Source: Frankia canadensis
GTDB lineage: Bacteria; Actinomycetota; Actinomycetes; Frankiales; Frankiaceae
Direction: 5' to 3'
Assembly (NCBI RefSeq): GCF_900197875.1
Contig: NZ_FZMO01000157.1
Span: 1 to 51,904, forward strand
DNA length: 51,904 bases
A program made the translations under genes and the position numbers. The notes beneath the pieces were generated by a model, which was not told the origin of the DNA, did not search any database, and was given only the letters and a program-made list of their open reading frames with translations. Shown one piece after another: positions 15,821 to 24,823 of this stretch. Numbering within the stretch: the stretch's first letter is position 1; the number at the start of each line of letters is the position of its first letter.

Positions 15821-18800
15821 TTACTGGCCAGATACGAGGTTTTGCGCGATGAAACAATTGCGTAGGAATTCGGCAAGGCTTTCGAGCGTGGGGTGCTCGA
15901 TGATGGCCGTCGCGGGGACGGCCACGCCGGTCAGCTCGGTCAGTCGGTTGCCGAGCTCCAGCGCGGTGAACGAGGTGAAGCCCAGGTCGGTCAGCGGGGT
16001 GTCGGCGGCCAGGTCGTCCAGGTTGGGGTGGCCGAGGACGGCCGCCGCGTGCGTGCGCAGCACGTCGAGCAGGACCGCCCGCGCCTGCGCCTCGTCCGCG
16101 GCGGCGAGGCGTTCGACGAGGTCCGGGCCGCCGTCGTCGTCGTTCGAGTCGACCGTCCCGGCTGGGATGGCGACGTCGGCGACACCCCGGAAGAACGGGT
16201 CGACCTGATCGCGGCCGGCGAGGTACGCCGTCCAGTCGATGTCGGCGACCACCAGGAACGCGGCGCCGTCCCGGCGGGCCTCGGCCAGCACGTCCATCGC
16301 GAGCCGCGGTTCGACGCGGCGCAGGCCCGGCGCCGACGGTTCGCGCTCGTCCCAGGGCCCCCACGCCACGCACAGCGCGGGCAGACCCGCCGCGACCCGG
16401 GTGCGGATCACCTGGTCCGGCTCGAGATCGTGCCCGCCGTGCCCGCCGTGCCCGCCGTCCCGGCCGTCCCGGTCGCACGTCGGGGAGGCCGGCGGGCCGG
16501 GCTCGGGTGGCTGGGCGGGGGCGAAGGGCGCGGGCAGGGATGTGAACACCACGAACGCCTCGAGGTCGAGGGCGCGGGTGTGCTCGTCGAGAACCGCGGC
16601 GCGCCGCCGGTGCCGTCGGCGACGACGACCGCCCGCGGCGCTGCGGCCGCCGGGAGGTCGGCGAGCAGGGCTGCGACGGCACCGGCGTCGCGGGGGTCGA
16701 AGACCGCGGTGCCGACCTTCGCGCCGAGGCCGACCAGCTCGTCCGCCAGGGACGCGTCGATGTCCGTCGCGCGGGCGCCGACCAGGATCAGGCCGGTGGC
16801 GCCGTGGGCGGCCAGCCAGCGGGCGGCGTGCGCGCCCAGTCCCGCCGGGTCGACGGTCACCAGCACGGTCCCGCTCGGGCGCCAGTCCCGCCCGGAGCCG
16901 CCGCCGGCGGCCGGCAGGCGCGCGAGCCGCCGGGTCGACGCCGCGTCCGACCGGTCGGGGGGTGTCTCGTCGATCCGGTACCGCCAGCCGTGGGCGCGCC
17001 GCCAGGAGCTCAGCGCCGGCAGGACGTCGAGCAGCGCCGGAACCCGCTGTTCGGGCAGCCGCAGCACGTGGGCGAGGCGCTGGGCGTCCGCCTCCTCGAC
17101 CGCCGACCAGAACCGGTCGTCCAACGCCGGCGTGGGCGTGGCCGGGCCCGCGTCCAGCCAGTAGCGGCGGCGCTGGAACGCGTAGGTGGGCAGCGCCACC
17201 CGCGCTGGCCGCGCCGCCGCGCCGACCAGGGCGCGGTCGTCCACCGCCAGCCCGGCGAGGCGGGCCTGGGCGAGCGCCGCCACCAGGGATTCGGCCTCCC
17301 CCCGCTCGGCCCGCAGCGTCGGCACGGCGAGCAGACCGGGCGCGGCGTCGACGGCGTCGTGCACCAGCGGGGTCAGGACCGCCCCGGGACCGATCTCGAG
17401 GAACACCCGGGTTCCGTCGTCGGACAGCGCGCGCACGCCGTCGTGGAACCGGACGGTGCGGCGCAGGTGCTCGGCCCAGTACCGCGGGTCGCCGAGGTCG
17501 TCGGGGCCGGCGAGGGCGCCGGTCACGTTGGAGGCGACCGGGATGGTCAGCGGGCGGAACGTCAGGGTGGCCGCGACGGCGGCGACCTCGTCCATCGCCG
17601 CCGCCATGTGCGCCGAGTGGAACGCGTGGCTGACCCGCAGCCGGCGGGCGGCGACGCCCCGCGCGCGCAGCGACCGGCTCAGAGCGAGCACGGGCTCCCG
17701 GTCACCGGTGATCACGACGGCCTCCGGGCCGTTCACCGCGGCGATCTCCACCCGGCCGCCGTGCTCGGCCAGCAGGTCCTCGACCTGCGCCCGCGAGGCG
17801 CGCAGCGAGACCATCGCGCCGGCACTCGGCGCCGCCTGCATCAGGGCCGCCCGCGCGGACACCAGCGTGCACGCGTCGGCCAGGTCCAGTCCGCCCGCGA
17901 CGTGCACGGCCACCAGCTCACCCACCGAGTGGCCGATCAGCCGGTCCGGGATGAACCCCAGGCTCTCCAGCAGCCGGAACAGCGCGGTCTCCAGCGCGAA
18001 CAGGGCCGGCTGGGCGAGACGGGTCTCGTCGAGCGCGCCCGCGCCCGGCCCGCCCGCGCCGTCGAGGACCAGCGGGCGCAGCGGACGGTCGAGGTGGCGG
18101 TCGAGGTGTGCGCAGCAGTCGTCGAAGGCGCGGGCGAACACCGGGTAGGTCGCGTACAGCTGGCGGCCCATGCCCGGGCGCTGGCTGCCCTGGCCGGTGA
18201 ACAGGAACGCGACCCGGCCGGAGGTCGTGCCCCGGCCGCGCACGACGGCCGGGTCGGGGGCCCCGGCGGCGAGCGCGGCCAGACCCCGGCGCAGGTCGTC
18301 GTCGTCCCGCGCGATCACCGCGGCCCGGTGCGCGAGCAGCGGCCGGCTGCGCAGCAGCGCCGCCGCGATGTCCGCCCGGTCGGTCCGCGGGTTCGCTTCG
18401 ATGAAGGCGAGCAGCCGTGCCGCCTGCGCCCGCAGCGCCGGGCCGGTCTGTCCGGACACGGTGACCGCCACCGGCGGGCGGATGGCCGGCGGGCTCGCCA
18501 CGGTCGGCTCCCCCGCCGGCTCCAGCCCGTCCGGCGCCGCCAGCCCGTCCGGCGCCGCCGGTGCCTCCTCGAGGATGACGTGGGCGTTGGTGCCGCTGAT
18601 GCCGAACGCGGACACCGCCGCGCGGCGCGGCCGGGCGGACCGCGGCCACGGCACGGCCTCGGTCAGCAGGGACACCGCGCCGCTGTCCCAGTCCACGTGC
18701 GGGGAGGGCGCGTCGACGTGCAGGGTCGGGGGGAGGACGCCGTGGCGCAGGGCCATGACCATCTTGATGATCCCGGCGACGCCGGCGGCCGCCTGGGTGT

Positions 18801-19941
18801 GGCCGATGTTCGACTTGACCGAACCGAGCCACAGCGGCCGGTCGGCGGGGCGGCCGCGCCCGTACGTCCCGAGCAGGGCCTGGACCTCCACCGGATCACC
18901 GAGCCGGGTGCCGGTGCCATGGCCTTCGACGGCGTCGACGTCCTCGGGCGTGAGCCGGCCGTCTGCCAGGGCCCGGCGGATGAGCCGTTGCTGGGCGGGC
19001 CCGTTCGGCGCGGTCATCCCGTTGCTGGCGCCGTCCTGGTTGACCGCCGAGCCGCGGATGACGGCGAGCACGGGCCGCCCGTCGCGTTCGGCGTCGGCGA
19101 GGCGGGCCAGCACGAGCAGGCCCACGCCCTCGCTGAAGCCGGTCCCGTCGGCGGCGGCCGCGTACGACTTGCACCGGCCGTCGGGGGCCAGCCCGCGCTG
19201 CCGGCTGAACTCGGTGAACACGCCGGGCGTGGCGGTCACCGTGACCCCGCCGGCGAGGGCCAGCGAGCACTCGCCGGCGCGCAGCGACCGGCAGGCCTGG
19301 TGGACGGCCACCAGCGCCGAGGAGCACGCGGTGTCGACGGTGACCGCCGGACCCTCCAGACCGAAGGTGTACGCCACCCGGCCCGAGGCGACGCTGCCGG
19401 CACTGCCGTTGCCGACGAACCCCTCGTACTCGGGCGGGACCACGCGCAGCCTGGACGCGTAGTCGTTGTACATCACCCCGGCGAACACGCTGGTGTCGGT
19501 GCCGTGCAGCGACCGGGGGTCGATGCCGGCGCGCTCGAAGGCCTCCCAGGCGGTCTCGAGCAGCAGGCGCTGCTGGGGGTCGGTCGCCATCGCCTCGCGG
19601 GGGCTGAGTCCGAACAGCCCGGCGTCGAACTCGTCCGCGTCGTGCAGGAACCCGCCGTGCCGGGTGTAGGAGCGTCCGGGCGCGTCGGGGTCGGGATCGT
19701 AGAGGTCGTCGACGTCCCACCCGCGGGTGTCGGGAAAGGCGGACACGGCGTCCTCGCCGCGGGCGACGAGCGACCACAGGTCCTCCGGGTCGCGCACCCC
19801 GCCGGGGAACCGGCAGCTCATGCCGACGATCGCGATCGGCTCGCTGGCCCGGGAGGTGACCTCGGCGAGCTGCCGCCGAGCCTGGTGCAGCTCGGCGGTG
19901 ACCCACCGGAGGTAGTCGACGAGCTTCTCTTCGGTCGCCAT
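15821..19941 (-). CDS. Type I PKS C: terminal module KS-AT-KR(inactive)-ACP, one frameshift
   Basis: One module of about 1373 residues once a single-base shift near 16601 is repaired. The first 30 residues are a coiled docking helix ([20 protein letters not shown]). KS active-site motif DTACSSALV (Cys about 208). AT motif GHSVGE (Ser about 673) with HAFH (about 774), predicting malonyl-CoA. The following KR is degenerate: the NADPH motif reads VTVDPAGLG instead of VTGGTGALG, and the Tyr/Asn catalytic segment is replaced by a Pro/Gly/His-rich stretch, so no reduction is expected. The ACP carries Ser in [10 protein letters not shown] and ends at [10 protein letters not shown] with neither docking tail nor thioesterase, so it should be the last module. 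Without repair, the frame from 19941 stops at 16408 and the ACP is lost; the ACP frame continues from about 16600 to the stop at 15821. The shift may be a sequencing error in GCGCGCCGCGG. Confidence 0.9.
16431..16457. repeat. 9-nt tandem repeat in the inactive KR of PKS C
   Basis: Three exact copies of tgcccgccg encode the GGHGGHGGH stretch that stands where an active KR has its Tyr/Asn segment. It shows this part of the domain is unconstrained filler. Confidence 0.75.
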
Positions 19942-20001
19942 CGGTCCTGCTGCCCTCCGTGATCGTCGCCGGGGTCGGATCGGCGCGTGCGCCGTGGCGG
20001 G

Positions 20002-20208
20002 TCAGGACGCCGGTGCGTCCTCGATGATCGAGATGATCTGCTCGGGGCAGGCCAGGACGCCGCCGCGGGCCTGCTCCGCGAGCCCGGCCGGTACCTCGAA
20101 CTCCGCCATCTCGTTGGTGCCGAGCTCGCTGAGCTCGAAGACCTCGGGTGCCCGCATGGCGCACAGGCCATGCCCCATGCACAGCTCGCCGGCGACCCGG
20201 ATCCTCAT
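20002..20208 (-). CDS. 3Fe-4S ferredoxin
   Basis: A 68-residue ferredoxin of the type that serves actinomycete P450s. Three cluster-binding cysteines are visible, Cys10 and Cys16 in CMGHGLC and Cys54 in ACPEQ, fitting a 3Fe-4S protein rather than a 4Fe-4S one. Acidic residues dominate the rest. Its ATG overlaps the stop of the P450 gene by 4 nt (ATGA), so the two are translationally coupled and it is almost certainly that enzyme's electron donor; it could also serve the second P450 at 7469-8677. No ferredoxin reductase is encoded in the window. PKS C starts 60 bp downstream. Confidence 0.95.
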   Translation of the reverse strand: MRIRVAGELCMGHGLCAMRAPEVFELSELGTNEMAEFEVPAGLAEQARGGVLACPEQIISIIEDAPAS

Positions 20209-21491
20209 CGCGGGTCCCGCGGGTCCGTTCCGGCCACCGCGGGCCCGCCGGCGGGCGGCGCGTCGAGGCGCAGGCCGAGGGCCATCAGGCCGCGCCCGGG
20301 GGAGTAGTGCCGGATGAGCGGGGCGTCCGGGTCGACGCGGTACTCGGGGAAGCGCGCGTGCCACTCCTGCATCGCGATGGTGATGACCCGCCTGGCCAGG
20401 TGCATGCCCAGGCACCGGTGCGGACCCACCCCGAACCCCAGGTGGCGGGTGGACGGGCGGTCGAAGTCGACGTCGTCGGGGTGGTCGAAGACGCGCGGGT
20501 CGAGGCCCGCCATCCCCCAGGACAGCAGCACCCGGTCCCCCCGGCGCAGCAGCATGCCGTGCCGCTCGACGTCCTGGGTGAGGATGCGGCCGGTGCTCGA
20601 CACCGGCTCGTGGCGCAGCAGCTCCTCCACGATCACGGGAATCCGGTCCGGGGGCGCGGCGGCCACGGCCCTGCGCACCTCGGGATGCTCGGCGAGGTGG
20701 AGGAACTGCAGGCCGAGGGACGCCGTCGTCGTGTCGAGGCTGGCGCCCATGGTCACGAACGCCACGTTCGTCATCTCGTCCTGGGTGAGCTCCCGCCCGT
20801 CATGGCGGCTGCGCAGCAGCTGGCTGAGCACGTCGCGACGGCCTTCGATCCCGCTGGCGCGCAGGCGCTCGATCGCGTCGGCGAAGAACTCCCGCAGCGG
20901 CCGGTTGGCGTCGACGATGTCCTCGTCGGTCCGGGCGTTCGGGATTCCCTCGCGGCGCAGCCAGGTCTTGTGGGCGAGCAGGGTCTGCAGGTGCTCGCGG
21001 CCGATGCCGAAGGTGATGAGGAACGTCTCCGCGGGCAGTGCGGTCGCGAACTCGGCGATGAAGTCACACGAGTCCCGACCCACCAGCGCGTCGGCCGCCT
21101 CGGCCGCGGCCTGCCGGATCGCGGGGGTGAAGTGGTTGACCATGGACGGGTTGAACAGCTCCGCCAGGGTCTGCCGCCAGGAACGGTGCTCGTCGCCGTC
21201 GAGCTGGATCGGGATCTGCTTCTCCGGGAAGATCGTCCGGTGCGGGATCCCGACCTGGGCGCTGGAGAACAGCTGGGGGTTGCGGGCCGCCCACTCGATG
21301 TCCTCGTACCGGGTGAGGATCCAGTAGCCGCCCAGCTCCTGCGAGCGGACGATCGGCTGGTTCTCCCGCATCTCCTTCCAGTAGGAGACCGGGTCGTCCT
21401 GCAGCCACGGTGCGTACAGGCTCCAGTGGGCGGCGCGCTGCTCGGGAGTGGCGGGGATCGGGGGGGCGTCCTGAGGTCGGGGCAGCGCCAT
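20205..21491 (-). CDS. Cytochrome P450
   Basis: A 428-residue bacterial P450. The I-helix reads MGASLDTTTA (248-257), with Ser-Leu-Asp-Thr-Thr where most have AGxET/DT; ExxR is E290-R293 (ELLR); the haem loop FGVGPHRCLG holds Cys360. The ATG at 21491 follows AAAGGA at 7 nt; the open frame runs much further upstream but that stretch overlaps the SDR gene and is arginine-rich shadow. The gene overlaps its ferredoxin partner by 4 nt and lies between the SDR and PKS C in one transcription unit, so it is a pathway enzyme. A tailoring oxidation of the tetronate or polyketide is likely; the site is not predictable. Confidence 0.95.
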   Translation of the reverse strand: MALPRPQDAPPIPATPEQRAAHWSLYAPWLQDDPVSYWKEMRENQPIVRSQELGGYWILTRYEDIEWAARNPQLFSSAQVGIPHRTIFPEKQIPIQLDGDEHRSWRQTLAELFNPSMVNHFTPAIRQAAAEAADALVGRDSCDFIAEFATALPAETFLITFGIGREHLQTLLAHKTWLRREGIPNARTDEDIVDANRPLREFFADAIERLRASGIEGRRDVLSQLLRSRHDGRELTQDEMTNVAFVTMGASLDTTTASLGLQFLHLAEHPEVRRAVAAAPPDRIPVIVEELLRHEPVSSTGRILTQDVERHGMLLRRGDRVLLSWGMAGLDPRVFDHPDDVDFDRPSTRHLGFGVGPHRCLGMHLARRVITIAMQEWHARFPEYRVDPDAPLIRHYSPGRGLMALGLRLDAPPAGGPAVAGTDPRDPR

Positions 21492-21550
21492 GTCGAGTCC
21501 TTTCGGTCGCCGACCCGCGCGGGCGGTGCGGGCGGCGGCGGGCAACGACG

Positions 21551-22357
21551 TCAGAGCATGCTGCGGCCACCGTCGACGCCCAGATAGGCGCCGGTGAGGT
21601 GGCGGGTGAGATCCGAGGCCAACGCGACGACGACACCGGCCACGTCGTCGACCTGGGCGACTCGGCCCAGCGGTGTGGCCTTGCCCAGCTCGGTGACGAC
21701 GGCGTCGCGGCGGGCGCCCGCGTTGGCGTCGGTCGGTACCATGCCCGGCGCGACGGTGTTGACCCGGATGCCGTCGGCGCCCAGTTCGTTCGCCAGCGCC
21801 CGGGCCACCGCGTCCTGGGCCGCCTTGGCCACGGACACCTCGGCGATCCCGCGGGTCGGTCGGCCGCGGGAGGCGGTGGCGCCGATCAGCACGACACTGC
21901 CGCCGCCGAGCCGGCGCATCCCCGGCACGACCTCGCGGATCGGGTAGAGCGTCGTGGCGAGCTGGATGGCCGCGCGGTCCTTGATGGCATCGGCGTTGTC
22001 CACGGCGAGGGTGCTGCCGGACTCGATCCGGTCGAACGGATTGGCCTCGACGAACCCGACGGTGTTGCACACCAGGACGCTGATGTCGCCGAGGGCGGCG
22101 CTGACCGACGCGACCAGCGCCGACACATCGGCCGCACTGGTCGCGTCGGCCCGTTCGGCCACCGCGCGGCTGCCTGCGGCCTCGATCTCGGCGACGAGCT
22201 TGCTCGCCGCTTCGGCACTGGTGTGATAATTGACGCCGACGGCGGCACCATGTGCCCCGAGGGCCCGCGCCGTCGCGGCGCCGATGCCCCTGCTGCCGCC
22301 GACGACCAGGGCGACCTGGCCGGCGAGCAGGGTACTGCGGGAATGGCTCTGGCTCAT
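21551..22357 (-). CDS. SDR-family protein lacking the catalytic tyrosine
   Basis: A 268-residue short-chain dehydrogenase/reductase fold. The N-terminal cofactor motif GGSRGIG (20-26) is intact, and the C-terminus has the family pattern IRVNTVAPGMVPTD and LTGAYLGVDGG. The active site is unusual: the YxxxK motif reads V174-SVA-K178, so Tyr is Val, and the usual NNAG reads CNTVG with Asn98. Lys178 remains. It may therefore be an inactive or repurposed SDR, or use another acid. The ATG at 22357 is preceded by GGGAG at 5 nt. It is the first gene of the minus-strand unit SDR-P450-ferredoxin-PKS C and diverges from the KAS III-like gene. Confidence 0.88.
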   Translation of the reverse strand: MSQSHSRSTLLAGQVALVVGGSRGIGAATARALGAHGAAVGVNYHTSAEAASKLVAEIEAAGSRAVAERADATSAADVSALVASVSAALGDISVLVCNTVGFVEANPFDRIESGSTLAVDNADAIKDRAAIQLATTLYPIREVVPGMRRLGGGSVVLIGATASRGRPTRGIAEVSVAKAAQDAVARALANELGADGIRVNTVAPGMVPTDANAGARRDAVVTELGKATPLGRVAQVDDVAGVVVALASDLTRHLTGAYLGVDGGRSML

Positions 22358-22733
22358 GTGTGCTCCCGGAAAGAATGGCATCGGCGCGGTGGTCTGCCGT
22401 CGCTCACAGGCCCCCTTCGGGGCGCGAACCGGGTCCGAGTCTTCCAGCGCCGGCCAACGTGAGGCTTGAGCTGACCTAAAGTGCCGACATCCGCCGGCGC
22501 ACAGCGCCGTTGACCGCGCCCCGGCCGGCCGGCGGACCTGGGAAAAGAGCCCGGGAACCGGGTTGATCACATCGCTTGAGAATTGTTCGCCGGCTACGTA
22601 TCGTCATCCCGGATACGCGGCAGAGGCCTCGCGCCGCCGCGGACTTCGGCCGGCTCCGGTGAATCGGTACGGGTGGCGAGTCGCCTCCCGCGTATTCCGG
22701 CCGACCCCGTCGACAGCCCGGAAGGTTTTCGTC
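22358..22733. promoter_or_regulatory. Divergent promoter region between SDR and KAS III-like genes
   Basis: A 376-bp stretch without a convincing gene; it must drive the SDR/P450/ferredoxin/PKS C unit leftward and the KAS III-like gene rightward. It is less GC-rich than its flanks in parts. The heptamer gcttgag occurs twice (about 22464 and 22574), which is suggestive of a recognition sequence for an activator such as the SARP encoded nearby, but the spacing does not fit the standard SARP 11-bp repeat, so this is weak. No -10/-35 pair was assigned with confidence. Confidence 0.45.
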
Positions 22734-23762
22734 ATGCCCTGCAACGACGTTCGTATTCGTTCGACCGGGATCGCGCTGCCCGGAGAACCTGTGGACAACG
22801 CGCGGCTCGCGCGGGCGTTCGGCCTGGATCAGATCTGGGAGCAGTGGATTGACGCCTTCGTGGGTACCCGCAGCCGCTATCTGGCCACCGACCTGTCCAC
22901 GGGTGAGCGGTTCAGCTCGCTCGCGGACCTCGCCGCCACCGCCGCCGGCCGGGCGCTGGCCGCCGCCGAAGTCGGCCCCGGCGACGTGGACCTGATCGTC
23001 ATGGCGACGGCCACTCCCGACATGCTGATGCCCGCGACGGTGAACGTCGTCGCCGACACCCTCGGGATCAACGACGTGCCCACGTTCCAGATCCAGTCCG
23101 GGTGCACGGGAGCGCTCCAGGCGCTGGAGGTGGCCAGCCGGTTCCTGGCCACCGGGAGCCGCACCGTCCTCGCGCTGGGCGGGGACACGTGTGCCAAGCA
23201 TCTCGACACCAGGGCGGACCTCGCCGGCGTGCCGCCGGCGCAGCTGGTCAACCTGCTGCTGTTCGGCGACGCCGCGGCCGCGGTCGTGCTCGGCACGAGC
23301 GAGCAGCCCGGCCTCGCGGATGTCCGGCGGGTGACGACCCGCCTGACCGGACTCGGCCGCGAGGCCGGCCAGACCCTGGAGTGGTACGGCCTGGCCGACC
23401 GCGACGGTCGTCGCCCGCCCGCCAGCGAGAACTACAAGGCGATCGAGGAGGCCGTGCCGCGGATGGCGGGCGAGATCCTCACGGAGATGCTGGCCGAGCT
23501 GGGCTGGTCGAGCGCCGACTTCGACTATCTGCTGCCGCCGCAGCTGTCCGGGCGGATGACCGACCGCATCGTCGAGCAGCTCGACGTCCCCGCGGCGCAG
23601 CCGGTCTCGTGCGTGACGGAGACCGGAAACACCGGGAATGCACTGCCCTTCCTGCAGCTGGACCGCGCACTGGCCATAATGCAGCCCGGTGACCGCGCAC
23701 TGGGCATCGCGGTCGAGTCCAGCAAGTGGATCAAAGGTGGCTTCGCGTTCGAGCGTGTCTGA
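22734..23762 (+). CDS. KAS III-like acyltransferase, probable tetronate-forming enzyme
   Basis: A 342-residue thiolase-fold protein of FabH (KAS III) length. The nucleophile is Cys124 in SGCTGAL and the Asn of GNT is kept (Asn299), but the catalytic His of the PHQAN motif is replaced: the segment reads LLPPQLSGRM, with Pro269 in the His place. Loss of His argues against decarboxylative condensation. FabH-like proteins of this kind are conserved in tetronate clusters, where they help join a beta-ketoacyl-ACP and glyceryl-ACP without decarboxylation. The ATG at 22734 follows GGAAGG at 8 nt; the open frame reaches further upstream but that part has no family similarity. It is transcribed away from the SDR unit and precedes the SARP gene. 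Confidence 0.9.
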   Translation: MPCNDVRIRSTGIALPGEPVDNARLARAFGLDQIWEQWIDAFVGTRSRYLATDLSTGERFSSLADLAATAAGRALAAAEVGPGDVDLIVMATATPDMLMPATVNVVADTLGINDVPTFQIQSGCTGALQALEVASRFLATGSRTVLALGGDTCAKHLDTRADLAGVPPAQLVNLLLFGDAAAAVVLGTSEQPGLADVRRVTTRLTGLGREAGQTLEWYGLADRDGRRPPASENYKAIEEAVPRMAGEILTEMLAELGWSSADFDYLLPPQLSGRMTDRIVEQLDVPAAQPVSCVTETGNTGNALPFLQLDRALAIMQPGDRALGIAVESSKWIKGGFAFERV

Positions 23763-23981
23763 TCCACGTGTGCGGACCGGCCGGTGCCGGCCGGGTTTCG
23801 CTCGCGGCGCGCGCCCGCGGATACTGCCGCGCGGGCCGCCTGTCCGGTCTTTCGCGGGTGGTCCTTCTCACGTTTCGGATTGCTACCGACTACGTAGTTC
23901 CTCTGATGCGGCCTGCGTGCCGTTTCCTGACAATGATCCTGACCGAGTCATTCGCCGTGATACCCGCGGACGGGAGACATC
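23763..23981. promoter_or_regulatory. SARP promoter region with a 10-bp palindrome
   Basis: This 219-bp gap upstream of the SARP gene becomes noticeably AT-richer from about 23860. It contains the perfect palindrome actacgtagt at 23889-23898, about 85 bp before the ATG. The location suits an operator or activator site for the SARP gene, but no regulator can be named. Confidence 0.4.
23777..23794. terminator. Possible hairpin after the KAS III-like gene
   Basis: ccggccgg is repeated with a 2-nt gap just 14 bp after the stop, followed by gttt. The repeat is self-complementary and could form a short GC hairpin, but the loop is tight, so it is only a weak terminator candidate. Confidence 0.3.
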
Positions 23982-24755
23982 ATGCGACGGTACGCGGTTC
24001 TTGGGCCGCTGCGCGTCTTCGGAGAAGAGCGCGAGATCGAGATAAGCGCCAGGAAGATGGAGATCCTGCTGGCGGTGCTGCTGATTCGAGCCAACCAGGT
24101 CGTCTCGCTCAGTCAGGTGATGGCGGAGCTGTGGGGGGAGGCCCCGCCGCGCCGCGCGACGGCATCGGTGCACGTGTACGTCTCGAATCTCCGAAAGCTT
24201 CTCTCATGGCCCGATGGAGACGATAATCCGATTTACACCCGTAATCCCGGCTACATGCTCACCATGGGGGACGACGAGCTGGACCTGCACACGTTCCAGC
24301 GGGAGGTCGAACAGGGACGCGGCCATGTGCGGGAGCGCCGCTACGAGCAGGCCGCCCGGTGCCTGCGCGCCGGGCTGGAGCTGTGGCGGGGCCCGGCCTT
24401 CAACGAGTACCGGGAGGGGCCGATCGTCAGTGGGTTCGTCGGCTGGCTGGAGGAGTCGCGCCTGGAGTGCGTCGAGCTGCTGATCGACGCCGAGCTCGCC
24501 ATGGGGCGTCATCGCCAGCTGGTCGGGCAGCTGCTGGCACTGACGGCGGAGTATCCGCTGCGGGAGTTCTTCCATCATCGGCTGATGCTGGCGCTGTACC
24601 GCTGCGGACGGCAGGCCGAGGCGTTGGGCGTCTACCGGGCGGTGCGCTCCACCCTCGACCGGGAGCTGGGTCTGGAGCCGGGTCGGCAGCTGCGGGACCT
24701 GCACGGCGCGATCCTCACCGCGGACGACGACCTGGACATCCGGGACGTGTCCTGA
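23982..24755 (+). CDS. SARP-family pathway activator (OmpR-like DNA-binding + BTAD)
   Basis: A 257-residue small SARP of the ActII-ORF4/DnrI size class. Residues 1-95 form a winged-helix OmpR-type DNA-binding domain (YAVLGPLRVFGEE, then RATASVHVYVSNLRKLL and the wing RNPGYML). Residues about 98-245 form the bacterial transcriptional activation domain (LDLHTFQREVEQG, REFFHHRLMLALYRCGRQAEAL, LGLEPGRQLRDLH). GGGAG lies 6 nt before the ATG. SARPs activate antibiotic clusters by binding heptamer repeats near -35. It probably drives the PKS operons here. It is convergent with the FAD monooxygenase gene, with a strong hairpin between them. Confidence 0.95.
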   Translation: MRRYAVLGPLRVFGEEREIEISARKMEILLAVLLIRANQVVSLSQVMAELWGEAPPRRATASVHVYVSNLRKLLSWPDGDDNPIYTRNPGYMLTMGDDELDLHTFQREVEQGRGHVRERRYEQAARCLRAGLELWRGPAFNEYREGPIVSGFVGWLEESRLECVELLIDAELAMGRHRQLVGQLLALTAEYPLREFFHHRLMLALYRCGRQAEALGVYRAVRSTLDRELGLEPGRQLRDLHGAILTADDDLDIRDVS

Positions 24756-24775
24756 CCTCGGCGCCGATCACGACT

Positions 24776-24811
24776 GCGCTCCGGCGCCGCGCGCGTGCGG
24801 CGCCGGAGCGC
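24776..24811. terminator. Bidirectional terminator hairpin
   Basis: Perfect 15-bp arms, gcgctccggcgccgc (24776-24790) and its reverse complement (24797-24811), with a 6-nt loop, lie in the 68-bp gap between the convergent SARP and FAD monooxygenase genes. No T-run; a GC-only terminator usual for actinomycetes, working for both strands. Confidence 0.8.
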
Positions 24812-24823
24812 GGGGCGTCCGGG

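Noticed and set aside
15821-16552. A separate small gene encoding a KR end plus ACP
   Set aside because: Its sequence continues the KR of PKS C exactly after a one-base shift and there is no ribosome site. It is treated as part of PKS C.
22358-22733. A SARP binding site from the two gcttgag heptamers
   Set aside because: They are about 110 bp apart and not in the usual 11-bp phased direct repeat, so they are mentioned only as a weak hint.
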